Below, piece by piece: positions 19,260-27,974 of a DNA stretch of 64,000 nucleotides (positions are counted from its first letter, which is position 1; each line of letters opens with the position of its first letter). The notes beneath the pieces were generated by a model. The model did no database searches, had not been told where the DNA came from, and saw only the letters and a list, made by a program, of their open reading frames with translations. The DNA comes from Arthrobacter sp. ISL-85 (GTDB lineage Bacteria; Actinomycetota; Actinomycetes; Actinomycetales; Micrococcaceae). Made by a program: the position numbers and the translations under genes. The stretch is from contig NZ_JAGGPQ010000026.1 in assembly GCF_018613675.1 (NCBI RefSeq), positions 23,101 through 87,100 of the forward strand, written 5' to 3'.

Positions 19260-22200
19260 CCATGTCTATCGCACGTCTGTCCGCCCAGTCGGGTCTGCGC
19301 TACCTGTTCAAGACGACCATGATGGATGACGTTTCCGTTTCTCCCCCGGACTCCACCATGTACTACATGAAGGCGCGCACACCCGAGGGCCGTTGGATTG
19401 GCGGCGGGCTAAACGGCATTAGCAAAACGCCAGGTGACGTCGTCACGGAAATCGACGCAAAGGCGGTTTTCGACTTGGCGATACATCCGCGAACCGGCAC
19501 TCCCCTCGGCCGGCCACACGCCCAACTTGCCGCTGTCGAGAACAAGACCGGGCAATCAGCTCAACGGAACGCGGTCGTTGGCTTCGACCTGACGTTCAGC
19601 GTGCCAAAGTCGGTGTCCGTACTCTGGGCTCTGAGCCCCCGCAGCAAGCAGCAGCGGATCCTGAGAACGCACCACGAAGCGGTCGAGGCGACCCTTGCGT
19701 GGCTGGAAACGAACGTGATCCACACGAGGGCCGGCCGTAATGGCGTCGCCCAAATCGGCACGCAGGGTACTCTTGCTGCCGCCTTCGACCACTGGGAGTC
19801 ACGCACCGGCGATCCGCAGCTCCACACGCATCTGGTTATCGCCAACCGTACGCAGCGCGTCACCGACGGAGCCTGGGTCACTATTGACTCCCGGGCTCTT
19901 TACAAAGCAGCCGTCGCGGCGAGCGAACACTACAACGGACTCTTGTTCGACGCCCTCCAACGGAATCTCGGGTGCGACCCCGAGATCCGCACTCCTCTCA
20001 CCACAATGCGCAACCCTAGCCAACAGCTCACCGGAATCGATGAAAATCTCATCCGCGAATTTTCCAATCGCTCCCGCCTCATTGATTTGGAAACTGACCG
20101 GCTGGTGACTTCATGGACCGCAGAACACGGCCATCCCCCAACCACCACGACCATCATCAGGCTCCGCCAGCAGGCAACCCTTGCTACACGTGCACCCAAG
20201 CCCGAGAGTCCCGCACCGCTTCACCAACTCTCTGAACAGTGGCAGGCTCGAGCAATTGCCAAAGGTTTTCAGCCAGCTGACGTCCTCGCCCGTACCATCA
20301 AGCGCTCCCGCGTCGCCCCTTTTACCTTTGTGGACTTCACCCCTGACTGGACCTCCGCCGTCGCGACCATTGCCAGGGAACGGGTTGCCGCAAAACGATC
20401 AACCTGGAACCGCTGGAACCTGCTAGCAGAAGCGGAAAGAGTCTGCGCCCAAATCCGCTGCAGCACTTCATCTGACCGTTCCGCCCTAATCGATGCCGTC
20501 GCCACCACTGCCGAACAACAATCAGTGCCGCTAAACGGCTACCGCTATTGCCTTCCATCGAACGCTGGCTCGGACCTGCGGCTTAACCAGCGGAGCGTTT
20601 TCGACTTCCAGGGGTCACGCCTCTACACAGACACCTCAACGCTCGCTTGCGAGGACGCCATCATGACAGCAAGAAAGGACGACGGCGGACCCACTGTCCG
20701 CCCAGCAGTCATCATGGACTCGCTGGACGGCGCCCGCCAACTGCAAGTGCCGAGGCTATATGCCGATCAGCGCGCGGCCGTTGCCGACGTCGTCCTTAGC
20801 GGAAACCGGCTGGACGCCATCGTCGGCCCGGCGGGAACGGGAAAAACCACCACGCTGGGCACGGTGAAGGCAGTTTGGGAGGCAGAGTACGGGGCAGGCA
20901 GTGTCATAGGGCTGGCCCCGGCTGCGGCGAGCGCAGAGGTGCTGGGCCAGGAACTTCGCATGGTCACCGAGAACGTTACCAAGTGGCTGCACGAGTCGAT
21001 GGGATACGGTGCTGCCACACGGGCTGACCGCTTCTTCCACATTCAGGAACTCCTGAGTTCGTACAAGTACAGCGACCGCCCGAGCATTGCATTTGCTCAG
21101 GAAGCTGCCCGGCTCGCTGCGACTCACCAGCGATGGCGCTTCCACCCGAATCAACTCGTCATCGTTGACGAAGCTTCCATGGTGTCCACCTTTCAGCTTG
21201 CTGCACTCGTGCAACAAGCAAAGGAAGCCGGTGCGAAAATCCTGCTGGTGGGAGACCCAGCTCAGTTGGACGCAGTCGACGCTGGCGGGGTCCTGGGCTG
21301 GCTGGATCGCCTAGGCATGACGACGCGCCTTAGCACCATTTGGAGATTCCATGAGGCGTGGGAACGCGCATCGTCCCTCAAACTGCGGGCAGGAGACTAC
21401 TCGGCGATCGAGGACTACGAGCAGCATCGGCGGATCCGGCACGGCTGCTACCTAAGCATGCTGGACCAGGCGTATCTTGCGTGGCAGGCCGACAGGCGCA
21501 CTGGTAAGTCGTCCATCCTGATCGCCGCTGACAACGAGACCGTCAACATGCTCAACGAGCGCGCCCGAGCAGACCTGGTGGCCCAGGGAGTTGTGGATGC
21601 AGAGCTTGCCGCTCACCTCACCGACGGCTTGCGGGCGGGTTCCGGGGACACCATCATCGCCCGCGCAAACAATCGCCGACTCATCGATAGCGAAGGCGAA
21701 TTCGTCCGAAACGGCACGTTGTTTGACGTCAGAGCCGTCAACAAGCACGATGGCTCGGTTCTCGCAGTGCGGCGGGAGACTGGGGCAAGCGTCGCACTCC
21801 CCCGGACCTATCTTGAGACGTCCGTTGAGCTGGGCTATGCGACTACCGCCCACCGATCCCAAGGCCTCACTGTCGATACCGGGCACACGGTGATCACACA
21901 GGGTCGGTTGACCCGCGAGCTGCTCTACGTGAGCATGACCCGCGGCCGGTCCGGCAACTACGCATATGTCAGCCAAGGCAAGGACTCTGACCACCAGGCC
22001 GTCGATCCTTCGCAGCAGCTGCCCTGGCGCAGCATCCTCGGCGAGGTACTGGCTGCAGAGGGGACTGAGCGGACTGCACACGAGGTCCGCGAGGCAGAGC
22101 GGACGAAGGCGGACAGCCTTGAACGACTGTATGCCGAGTACGACTACCTCGCCCAGATTGCTGCCGGTGAGGACCTCAGACGCTGTCTGGGAAAGCGTGC

Positions 22201-22816
22201 CCCACGCACAGTGCAGGAACTAAGCGCGTCGCCATCGTGGGGGGCCGCAGTTGCAGTCTGGCGTAAGGCATCAGCACTCAGCCGTCACGGCGCTGAGCAT
22301 GTCATGGAGCAAACTGTGCAGGACAGCCATTCAGTGCACGACCCCATAGCCCTCCTCAGCGCACGGCTTCGTCGCTACGCAAAAGGAACACCGACGACGG
22401 CGATAGACCCGTTGCGCGAATCGTTCCCTGTGCTGGGGCCCGGCTTGGCGGACATGATCGCCCAGGTCCGCGAACGCATCCGGCAAAGGATGGAATGTGT
22501 CACCTGGGCTGCCCTGACGCAGGATGCTCCCTGGAAGGACGAGCTGACTGCGGCCGTGGGTGCGACAGAATCCTTGCGCGGACTGATTCGCGAAGTTGCC
22601 CTGTTTAGGGACAGATGGGGAATTTCGGATTCTCACCTGCCGTTGGGAGCTCCCCCGGCGGACTACGAGTGGGAACAGCTGCACCAACGGGAAAGAATTC
22701 TGGAGGCAATCGAGAGCGCCGGAAACCGCCAGGCTGGCCCTCACCAAGAGATGAGTCCATCTGATATGCATCGATCCCAGCAGGTCGTCCTTACGAGTTC
22801 CGGCTGGCAGATCTAA
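19256..22816 (+). CDS. traA: MobF-family conjugative relaxase/helicase (TraA/TrwC-like)
   Basis: 1186 residues. The N-terminal TrwC relaxase domain has candidate catalytic tyrosines Y36/Y37 (MYYMKARTPEGRW) and the HUH metal site H179, H190, H192 in FDHWESRTGDPQLHTHLVIA. The C-terminal half is a RecD2-like 1B helicase: Walker A GPAGTGKT at about 524-531, Walker B VIVDEAS near 635, VGDPAQLDAVDAGG as motif III, and ATTAHRSQGLTVD as motif V/VI. It nicks oriT and unwinds the transferred strand. GTG start at 19256, alternative ATG at 19262. oriT was not located with certainty; it is most likely close upstream. Confidence 0.93.
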   Translation: MTMSIARLSAQSGLRYLFKTTMMDDVSVSPPDSTMYYMKARTPEGRWIGGGLNGISKTPGDVVTEIDAKAVFDLAIHPRTGTPLGRPHAQLAAVENKTGQSAQRNAVVGFDLTFSVPKSVSVLWALSPRSKQQRILRTHHEAVEATLAWLETNVIHTRAGRNGVAQIGTQGTLAAAFDHWESRTGDPQLHTHLVIANRTQRVTDGAWVTIDSRALYKAAVAASEHYNGLLFDALQRNLGCDPEIRTPLTTMRNPSQQLTGIDENLIREFSNRSRLIDLETDRLVTSWTAEHGHPPTTTTIIRLRQQATLATRAPKPESPAPLHQLSEQWQARAIAKGFQPADVLARTIKRSRVAPFTFVDFTPDWTSAVATIARERVAAKRSTWNRWNLLAEAERVCAQIRCSTSSDRSALIDAVATTAEQQSVPLNGYRYCLPSNAGSDLRLNQRSVFDFQGSRLYTDTSTLACEDAIMTARKDDGGPTVRPAVIMDSLDGARQLQVPRLYADQRAAVADVVLSGNRLDAIVGPAGTGKTTTLGTVKAVWEAEYGAGSVIGLAPAAASAEVLGQELRMVTENVTKWLHESMGYGAATRADRFFHIQELLSSYKYSDRPSIAFAQEAARLAATHQRWRFHPNQLVIVDEASMVSTFQLAALVQQAKEAGAKILLVGDPAQLDAVDAGGVLGWLDRLGMTTRLSTIWRFHEAWERASSLKLRAGDYSAIEDYEQHRRIRHGCYLSMLDQAYLAWQADRRTGKSSILIAADNETVNMLNERARADLVAQGVVDAELAAHLTDGLRAGSGDTIIARANNRRLIDSEGEFVRNGTLFDVRAVNKHDGSVLAVRRETGASVALPRTYLETSVELGYATTAHRSQGLTVDTGHTVITQGRLTRELLYVSMTRGRSGNYAYVSQGKDSDHQAVDPSQQLPWRSILGEVLAAEGTERTAHEVREAERTKADSLERLYAEYDYLAQIAAGEDLRRCLGKRAPRTVQELSASPSWGAAVAVWRKASALSRHGAEHVMEQTVQDSHSVHDPIALLSARLRRYAKGTPTTAIDPLRESFPVLGPGLADMIAQVRERIRQRMECVTWAALTQDAPWKDELTAAVGATESLRGLIREVALFRDRWGISDSHLPLGAPPADYEWEQLHQRERILEAIESAGNRQAGPHQEMSPSDMHRSQQVVLTSSGWQI

Positions 22817-22836
22817 GCTGATGTAGAGGCAAAACA

Positions 22837-23406
22837 TTGGTCGTGAACCCAGCGGTGAAACCGAGAGTTGCGACAGCCGGCTTGGTACTGGCCAGCGTGG
22901 CTGTTCTATCCGCGGCTGCCCTTTCTCTGGTTCTCCTGCCCTCCGCCGGTGTCCCCTTCTTTGCAAAGTTAATGGCCGAGGCCACCTTGTTCGCGGCTGC
23001 ACTGCTCACCGGATGGCATTGGTGGCGACGGAACAGGCAACGGCGGGCCTGGCTGGAACAGGCGACGGAACAGTGGAGATCCTTCAGGAATGCCAAAACG
23101 CTCGGCCGCACAACAGCGGAGGTAACGCTGGTCAGCGTTGACGCAGTACAACCCACGGGCTCCTGGGTCACAATCCGATGGAACCGCTTCAACCACACTC
23201 AGCGCGCCTGGCTGGAGTCGCTGCCGGAACCAATCTGGCCCGGATCAGTCCTGCTCATCTCCCCGGACGCTGCCCAAGTTATCCCTGGCGCGCCATGGCC
23301 TGACACGTACTTCATTCAGGCGGTCGATTGCTTGGCGTGTGCACCTGCCCAGGGGCGCCCGATGAGTGCCGTAATGCCATCCGCAGTGAATGCACCTGAT
23401 ATGTGA
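22837..23406 (+). CDS. Membrane-anchored protein of unknown function
   Basis: 189 residues. Two hydrophobic helices at about 11-32 and 38-60 (TAGLVLASVAVLSAAALSLV and following, then TLFAAALLTGWHWW) are followed by a basic linker RRNRQRRAW and a soluble domain of about 120 residues. It has a TTG start with GAGG 7 nt before; GTG at 22843 is an alternative. It follows the relaxase by 20 nt and is probably in the same transcript. No family recognised; a role in mating or entry exclusion would be speculation. Confidence 0.6.
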   Translation: MVVNPAVKPRVATAGLVLASVAVLSAAALSLVLLPSAGVPFFAKLMAEATLFAAALLTGWHWWRRNRQRRAWLEQATEQWRSFRNAKTLGRTTAEVTLVSVDAVQPTGSWVTIRWNRFNHTQRAWLESLPEPIWPGSVLLISPDAAQVIPGAPWPDTYFIQAVDCLACAPAQGRPMSAVMPSAVNAPDM

Positions 23407-23444
23407 AGCTCCTCGCGCTGACCGGTCCCCGGGCAGTCCTCATT

Positions 23445-23458
23445 CGAACATATGTTCT
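23445..23458 (+). promoter_or_regulatory. LexA (SOS) box overlapping a leaderless promoter
   Basis: CGAACATATGTTCT contains the perfect 12-base palindrome GAACATATGTTC and matches the Gram-positive LexA consensus CGAACNNNNGTTYG except for the last base. A -10 element TATAGT occupies 23458-23463, and the GTG at 23470 lies exactly 6 nt beyond it, where transcription would begin. LexA bound here would block RNA polymerase. Confidence 0.65.
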
Positions 23459-23469
23459 ATAGTTGTTGC

Positions 23470-23754
23470 GTGATCAAGTCCGGCTCTCCCGAAGACCTCG
23501 AGCGCATGATTGCCCGGATGGACGCTGAGTCGAGCCGTCCGATTGATGATCCGGCGCCTATTCGGGATTTCCCGAAGTACGGCCGGCCGTTAGTGTATGT
23601 CGGCGGAATCTATGGCAAGGCTGTTGGCTGGACCCACAAGTATGGTCTTATCGAGTGGCTGGACTCCGCCGACAAGTACCACATGGGTTGGGCTCACTCT
23701 TCCAGCATCAAGCGGGTGGAACCGGACGAGTGGAAGGGCAGTTCGCGGCTGTAG
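23470..23754 (+). CDS. Small SOS-type-regulated protein, unknown
   Basis: 94 residues if read from the GTG at 23470. An ATG at 23452 would add six residues but lies inside the LexA box and upstream of the -10 element, so it is unlikely. The protein has an acidic N-terminus (SGSPEDLERMIARMDAESSR) and a compact C-terminal part with YVGGIYGKAVGWTHKYGLIE and HMGWAHSSSIKRVEP. That looks like a small beta-rich domain. No family recognised. It is followed by a strong terminator and faces the SSB gene. Confidence 0.6.
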   Translation: MIKSGSPEDLERMIARMDAESSRPIDDPAPIRDFPKYGRPLVYVGGIYGKAVGWTHKYGLIEWLDSADKYHMGWAHSSSIKRVEPDEWKGSSRL

Positions 23755-23787
23755 CAGGCACCGCGGTCCATCAGCGAGACAGCAAGA

Positions 23788-23824
23788 CAATGGCCTGGTC
23801 CTCCACAGAAGGACCAGGCCATTG
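23788..23824. terminator. Bidirectional terminator hairpin
   Basis: A perfect 15-bp stem (CAATGGCCTGGTCCT / AGGACCAGGCCATTG) with a 7-base loop, between the convergent SOS-type gene and the SSB gene. It separates the relaxase-side transcripts from the secretion operon. Confidence 0.8.
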
Positions 23825-23874
23825 CCATGTCTCGCTAGCGGGCAAGCTCAGTAGGCCCACCCAACGACGCAGGG

Positions 23875-24360
23875 TCAGAGACTAACCTCATTCCGCGCCG
23901 GCTCGCCGAAAGGGGATACCGGCCCCTTGGTTGCGATGTTGTAGGCAGACTCCGGCGCCGCCTGCAGGCCAGCCTCTGCTGAAGCGCCCGGCCCAGCGGC
24001 ACGCGCAGAACGCTGATATGCGGCGGTACCGAAGCGGAGGTCCGGGCCAATGGTCTCGGCGACTATCCGACGAGCCTCACGCCGCTCCCCATCCTTTTCG
24101 AAGGAACGGAATTCGAGTTCGCCCGAAACGGTGACGGGGTCGCCCTTCTTCAGCGAATTGGAGGCATTCTCGGCGAGCGCCCGGAACGCGGAGACATTGT
24201 GAAAAACAGGCTCACCATCATGCCAGGATCCATCTGGACCCTGAACGCGCTGGTTCACCGCAACGCGCAGTTTGGCGTGGGCCACCCCCGACTCACCGTA
24301 GGTCAGATCCGGATCTGCCACGAGGTTGCCGGCGATGTTGATCGGTATTTTGGTGCTCAT
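23875..24360 (-). CDS. ssb: Single-stranded DNA-binding protein
   Basis: 161 residues from ATG 24360, which follows GGAAGGACG. The OB-fold signature reads INIAGNLVADPDLTYGESGV, RVAVNQR, WHDGEPVFHNVSAFRALAEN and KKGDPVTVSGELEFRSFEKD. The C-terminal tail is Ala/Gly/Pro-rich. The acidic DDDLPF-type tip used to dock replication proteins is missing (it ends FGEPARNEVSL), as in many plasmid-borne SSBs. It is the last gene of the secretion operon. It presumably protects transferred single strands in the recipient. Confidence 0.9.
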   Translation of the reverse strand: MSTKIPINIAGNLVADPDLTYGESGVAHAKLRVAVNQRVQGPDGSWHDGEPVFHNVSAFRALAENASNSLKKGDPVTVSGELEFRSFEKDGERREARRIVAETIGPDLRFGTAAYQRSARAAGPGASAEAGLQAAPESAYNIATKGPVSPFGEPARNEVSL

Positions 24361-24418
24361 ATCGTGCGTCCTTCCTTCGCGGACGGGGCTTTCCCATCCC
24401 ACGCTCTATCGGCTGGCC

Positions 24419-25615
24419 TCATGGCCCAGAAATTTCGAGACCCCGCGGCGGTCCCTCTGCCGGAGTCAGCCCCGCATATGTCTCCTGGCCTTCAACTTGC
24501 GCGGAGGCTTCTGCCGGCGGAACCTTCCCACCCAGTCCTGGCGGATCGGTCGCTTCGAGAATTTCCTTGCTTGCTGACGTGACGCGGCCGAGCACCGACT
24601 TGGCAATATCCACCCGCGAGGCCGGCGGCTTTCCGGGGGTAGCTCCGGCTGCTGACTGCTCCGCTTCGATAACTGCATCAGCCCAGCCGGACAGATAGCT
24701 TGCTGATTGAGGCCCTCTATCAATTCCGTGCGCCTTAAGCACCGTGTAGGCCACTGACTCCGCCTCGACTTCGGCCAGCCCGCGGTGGTCCACGCTGCTT
24801 CCATACAACTTGCCCACATTGTCGTTTGGCCCGTGAAGCAGAACGTGCCCCAGCTCATGCGCGAGCACGGCTGCGCGTTCCTCTGAGTTCAACCAGCCAC
24901 CTACCTGAACGCGGTGCTTGGCAAAATCTGTGAAGCCGCTTGTGAGCCCGAACTGCGAGTCCGTGACATGCACTGAGAAGCCATGAGCGCGCGCAACGCC
25001 GGCCAGCGACTCCCACAGCCGCGGCACTTCGACTGGAGTGAGTCCAGCTGATCGAGGAACCAGCAGCGGGGCACCCTCGGTCTGGGAGACGTCGAAGACC
25101 GCCTGGCCCCGCCAGCCAATTATCAGCGTCTTCTTCCCCTCGTCAACCGCGCCTTTGGGAGCCTTGTCGTCAACAGGGACGCGGTGACGTGTGCCGTCAG
25201 GCAAGAGCACCTGGCGAACGCGGGCCGTCCTTGGGGCAATCACCCACAAAGCATGCTCACCGCGAAGAACAGTCCGCCCGTGCCGCTCCCATTCCTTGTA
25301 GCCGGCCACGAGCGTGGGCTCATCAGTACCGCGCTGTGCCATCTGCATCATCAGCAGGGCAACGTTCCCGCCGGAGTAGCGCCACAGGCTCGCGGAAGCG
25401 TCAAGGAGAACCTGCCAATGCGATGGCGACTCGACAGCCTTTTCAAGAATCGAGTGCAGTCCGTCCATCAAAGCAGCAACGCGCTCCTCCGGCGCCATTC
25501 GCCGGGTCTCCAACGCGGAGTTCAGGCCAGTGGTTGGGCTTGACGGAACTTCGGGTGCAGCGGCCACGACAGCCACCCTTCTGCTTCTTGGGCCGCAGCT
25601 AAGCTGCGCAGACAC
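24419..25615 (-). CDS. ArdC-like antirestriction / ssDNA-binding metallopeptidase-fold protein
   Basis: 398 residues, GTG start. Residues 45-180 match the ArdC N-terminal ssDNA-binding domain (SASLWRYSGGNVALLMMQMA, TLVAGYKEWERHGRTVLRGE, WVIAP). Residues 195-300 are a zinc-metallopeptidase-like domain with HELGH at 253-257, LLHGP after it and AEVEAESVAY supplying the third ligand. ArdC proteins protect incoming conjugative DNA from restriction. The last 90 residues are low-complexity. Its location between the coupling-protein gene and ssb fits an early-establishment role. Confidence 0.8.
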   Translation of the reverse strand: MSAQLSCGPRSRRVAVVAAAPEVPSSPTTGLNSALETRRMAPEERVAALMDGLHSILEKAVESPSHWQVLLDASASLWRYSGGNVALLMMQMAQRGTDEPTLVAGYKEWERHGRTVLRGEHALWVIAPRTARVRQVLLPDGTRHRVPVDDKAPKGAVDEGKKTLIIGWRGQAVFDVSQTEGAPLLVPRSAGLTPVEVPRLWESLAGVARAHGFSVHVTDSQFGLTSGFTDFAKHRVQVGGWLNSEERAAVLAHELGHVLLHGPNDNVGKLYGSSVDHRGLAEVEAESVAYTVLKAHGIDRGPQSASYLSGWADAVIEAEQSAAGATPGKPPASRVDIAKSVLGRVTSASKEILEATDPPGLGGKVPPAEASAQVEGQETYAGLTPAEGPPRGLEISGP

Positions 25616-25651
25616 CGGTTCATGGTTGTCAGGTCATTGGAGCGACATGAC

Positions 25652-26164
25652 TCAGAATTCGGGAACCAGTTGATGGGCCGCCTTGCACCAGTCGAGGAAG
25701 GCGGGGTCGTCGTTTGCAAGGATGCGCGGTGCAGGTTCCTTGTGCGTCTGCAGTCCGACGCATCCGGCCGTCCTGGTGTGTGTCCTCAGGCGTTCGACGG
25801 CGTGTGGGAGCCTTTCATGGAAGGCGAGCGGTCCGAAGCCGGGGTCGTCCGTCGTGTAGGAGGCCAGCTCCGCACGGTGCAGCGCGTACAACTCGGCCAC
25901 GATCTCAGGGTGACGCCACCAGCAGTCCGGGACGACCGACGTCGTCAGTTGATATGTGGCGACAAGCCATCTCACCCATGCAAAAAGGCCACGCCAGGCC
26001 TCCTCTGATTGCTCTCTGGTCATCTCCCGCCAGCGGCGGGTCACGGATTTGGGCCCAGCCGGCCCGGCAAATGCCGACCTGAAAAGTTGTGCTGTGATCT
26101 CGTCGTCCCCAAAGGAACCTGAGGAGGGAACATCAAACTCATCGACGTTGTCACGGCTATGCAT
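25652..26164 (-). CDS. Conjugation-associated protein, DUF4913-like (tentative)
   Basis: 170 residues. Trp-rich core: RRWREMTREQSEEAWRGLFA, WVRWLVATYQLTT, VPDCWWRHPEIVAELYALHR and FGPLAFHERLPHAVERLR. The arrangement of a WWRHPEIV block followed by a long helix recalls DUF4913 proteins found next to coupling proteins on actinobacterial plasmids, but I am not certain. The start overlaps the end of the coupling-protein gene by 8 nt, so it belongs to the transfer operon. Confidence 0.55.
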   Translation of the reverse strand: MHSRDNVDEFDVPSSGSFGDDEITAQLFRSAFAGPAGPKSVTRRWREMTREQSEEAWRGLFAWVRWLVATYQLTTSVVPDCWWRHPEIVAELYALHRAELASYTTDDPGFGPLAFHERLPHAVERLRTHTRTAGCVGLQTHKEPAPRILANDDPAFLDWCKAAHQLVPEF

Positions 26165-27974
26165 CAGGAGTCCCTTCGCTCTTCTGTTGACGCTGTTTGT
26201 GCCCCTCGGCCAACAGGCGCTCCATCTCAGCCTTCAGGCGGCGCAGTTCCCCCGCGTCCTTGCGCTTGTGCCATTCCAAAAGATCCAACAAAATGGGCCG
26301 CGTGCGCCGACCCAGCATGAGCGCCGTGCCAGCAGGGAGGCGTCGAATCTCGTCCAAGGCGATCACCGGACGGTCGCGAAGCTGTTCACCGTCCTGCCGG
26401 CCCTGTGACGACCAGGAACGCGTGGTGAGCGTCAGGCTGCGCTCGCCGAGCAGACCGGCGAGCGATCGGAGGTCGTGTTCGTCAGATCCGCCTCCGAAAA
26501 CCACCTTGATAATGGCGGAGTCCCAGATTGTGGACGCTTCATCGACGGACCAGCCCGAACGGGCCTGGGAGAGGGATTGAAGGACGACGAGGGTGGAGAT
26601 GCCGATGCCGCCGCCATCAGCCAGCGCCACGGGCAGGCCCGGCCAGGGAGCCAGGTTGGCGATCTCATCGAGTATCAGAGACAGGGGCGGCTCAAGCCGG
26701 CCGCCTGGTGAAACGAAGGCCATTTCGCGTGCCGCGCTGTCGATGTCGTCGATCAGCGCGGAAAGGTATGGACCGGCAGCAGCTGCGCCTGCCCGCGTGC
26801 CGATCAAATAGAGCGTTCCCCGATCCCGAATGAACGCCTGCGGGTCAAACTCCTCTGACTCGTCCTGCGGGTTCAATGCCGCCAAAACCTTCGGTGATGA
26901 CAGCGGGGCAACCGCTGCCGAGACACCTATCCAGGAGTTCGAGGTATTCCGCGGGTCGTCTTCCAGGATTCCCATCAGGTCTGATTGCCAGCCAAGGGCT
27001 GCGCCCGGACGGCCCAGCACCTCGAGCGCCTCCCGGGCCAGCACGGGACTGGAGGACCAGCGTCGAAATGCAGCCACTCCCTCGCCGGACAATGCAGCAG
27101 CATGGAGCAGGCATTGGAGGACGATCAGCGAGCGCTTCTGCCACGCAGCGTTTTCGCCCTTCATCTCCGTGTCCGCGGTAATGACCAACGCTCGCCGGGT
27201 GGCAACGTCCGGGTCCTCGCATCCCCGCACCGGTGACCAGCGGAGCGACGACGGCAAACCTGACATACCCTGGGGATCAAACACCGTCACCGGGCGCCCG
27301 TCAGAAGCCCTTGCTTTCATGGTCACTACAAGGTTGTCCGCCCGAGTAGATGTCGTTACGACGGCACCGGGCGCATCGAGGATCGCATTGATGACCACGT
27401 AGAGGCCCTTGCCGGACCGGGGAGCACCTTGGATCACCATCGATTCTTCAGTGGAGACGTGGACCGTGACGCCGCGGGAACGTCCCAGGGTCCAGGACAG
27501 GTCCCGGACCGAAGGCTTCACCAGGCCCGGGCGCGTGAACTTCCCCCGCTTCTGAACCGCCCTCGCCCCAAAGTCGTGGATGATTTCGGCGCGACGGGCA
27601 ACTCCCTCGCGGTTCAGGATGTCCTGCCGGAGCCACGCCCCCGACTGCTTCCACCGCCTCCACGCAACCAGCGCAGCCATGGCGAGCGCTCCGACCAGCA
27701 GCAGGGCCGGAGCCAGGATCCACCAGACGCTGTCCGTGCCGATTGCGCAGTCACCACGGCGGATGACTATCAAGTCCATCCGGTTGGCCAAAAGTCCGAC
27801 GACGGCACCCGGGTTGAAGGGCGACGGCGGCAAGGCGCCGCAGTGCCAAGAGGTCGCGAGCTGCGCCGCGGCCTGAACCAGCGAGCAGAGACATACGTAA
27901 GCTGCCGCTCCGACGAGGGCAGCGGTGACGAGCGGATTGTCGCTGGCAGCCCGGGAACCCGCTGGCGGTCTCAC
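26157..27974 (-). CDS. Type IV coupling protein (VirD4/TraG-like)
   Basis: 605 residues. Two N-terminal membrane helices (about 16-38 and 84-105) anchor it. Walker A is GAPRSGKG at 183-190 within MVIQGAPRSGKGLYVVINAI, and Walker B is LILDEIANL near 433-441, with LVVLQSLSQARSGW as the TraG/TraD motif. A charged coiled tail (residues 570-605) follows. It couples the relaxase-DNA complex to the secretion channel. The GTG start at 27974 overlaps the VirB4-like stop (GTGA). Confidence 0.92.
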   Translation of the reverse strand: MRPPAGSRAASDNPLVTAALVGAAAYVCLCSLVQAAAQLATSWHCGALPPSPFNPGAVVGLLANRMDLIVIRRGDCAIGTDSVWWILAPALLLVGALAMAALVAWRRWKQSGAWLRQDILNREGVARRAEIIHDFGARAVQKRGKFTRPGLVKPSVRDLSWTLGRSRGVTVHVSTEESMVIQGAPRSGKGLYVVINAILDAPGAVVTTSTRADNLVVTMKARASDGRPVTVFDPQGMSGLPSSLRWSPVRGCEDPDVATRRALVITADTEMKGENAAWQKRSLIVLQCLLHAAALSGEGVAAFRRWSSSPVLAREALEVLGRPGAALGWQSDLMGILEDDPRNTSNSWIGVSAAVAPLSSPKVLAALNPQDESEEFDPQAFIRDRGTLYLIGTRAGAAAAGPYLSALIDDIDSAAREMAFVSPGGRLEPPLSLILDEIANLAPWPGLPVALADGGGIGISTLVVLQSLSQARSGWSVDEASTIWDSAIIKVVFGGGSDEHDLRSLAGLLGERSLTLTTRSWSSQGRQDGEQLRDRPVIALDEIRRLPAGTALMLGRRTRPILLDLLEWHKRKDAGELRRLKAEMERLLAEGHKQRQQKSEGTPDA

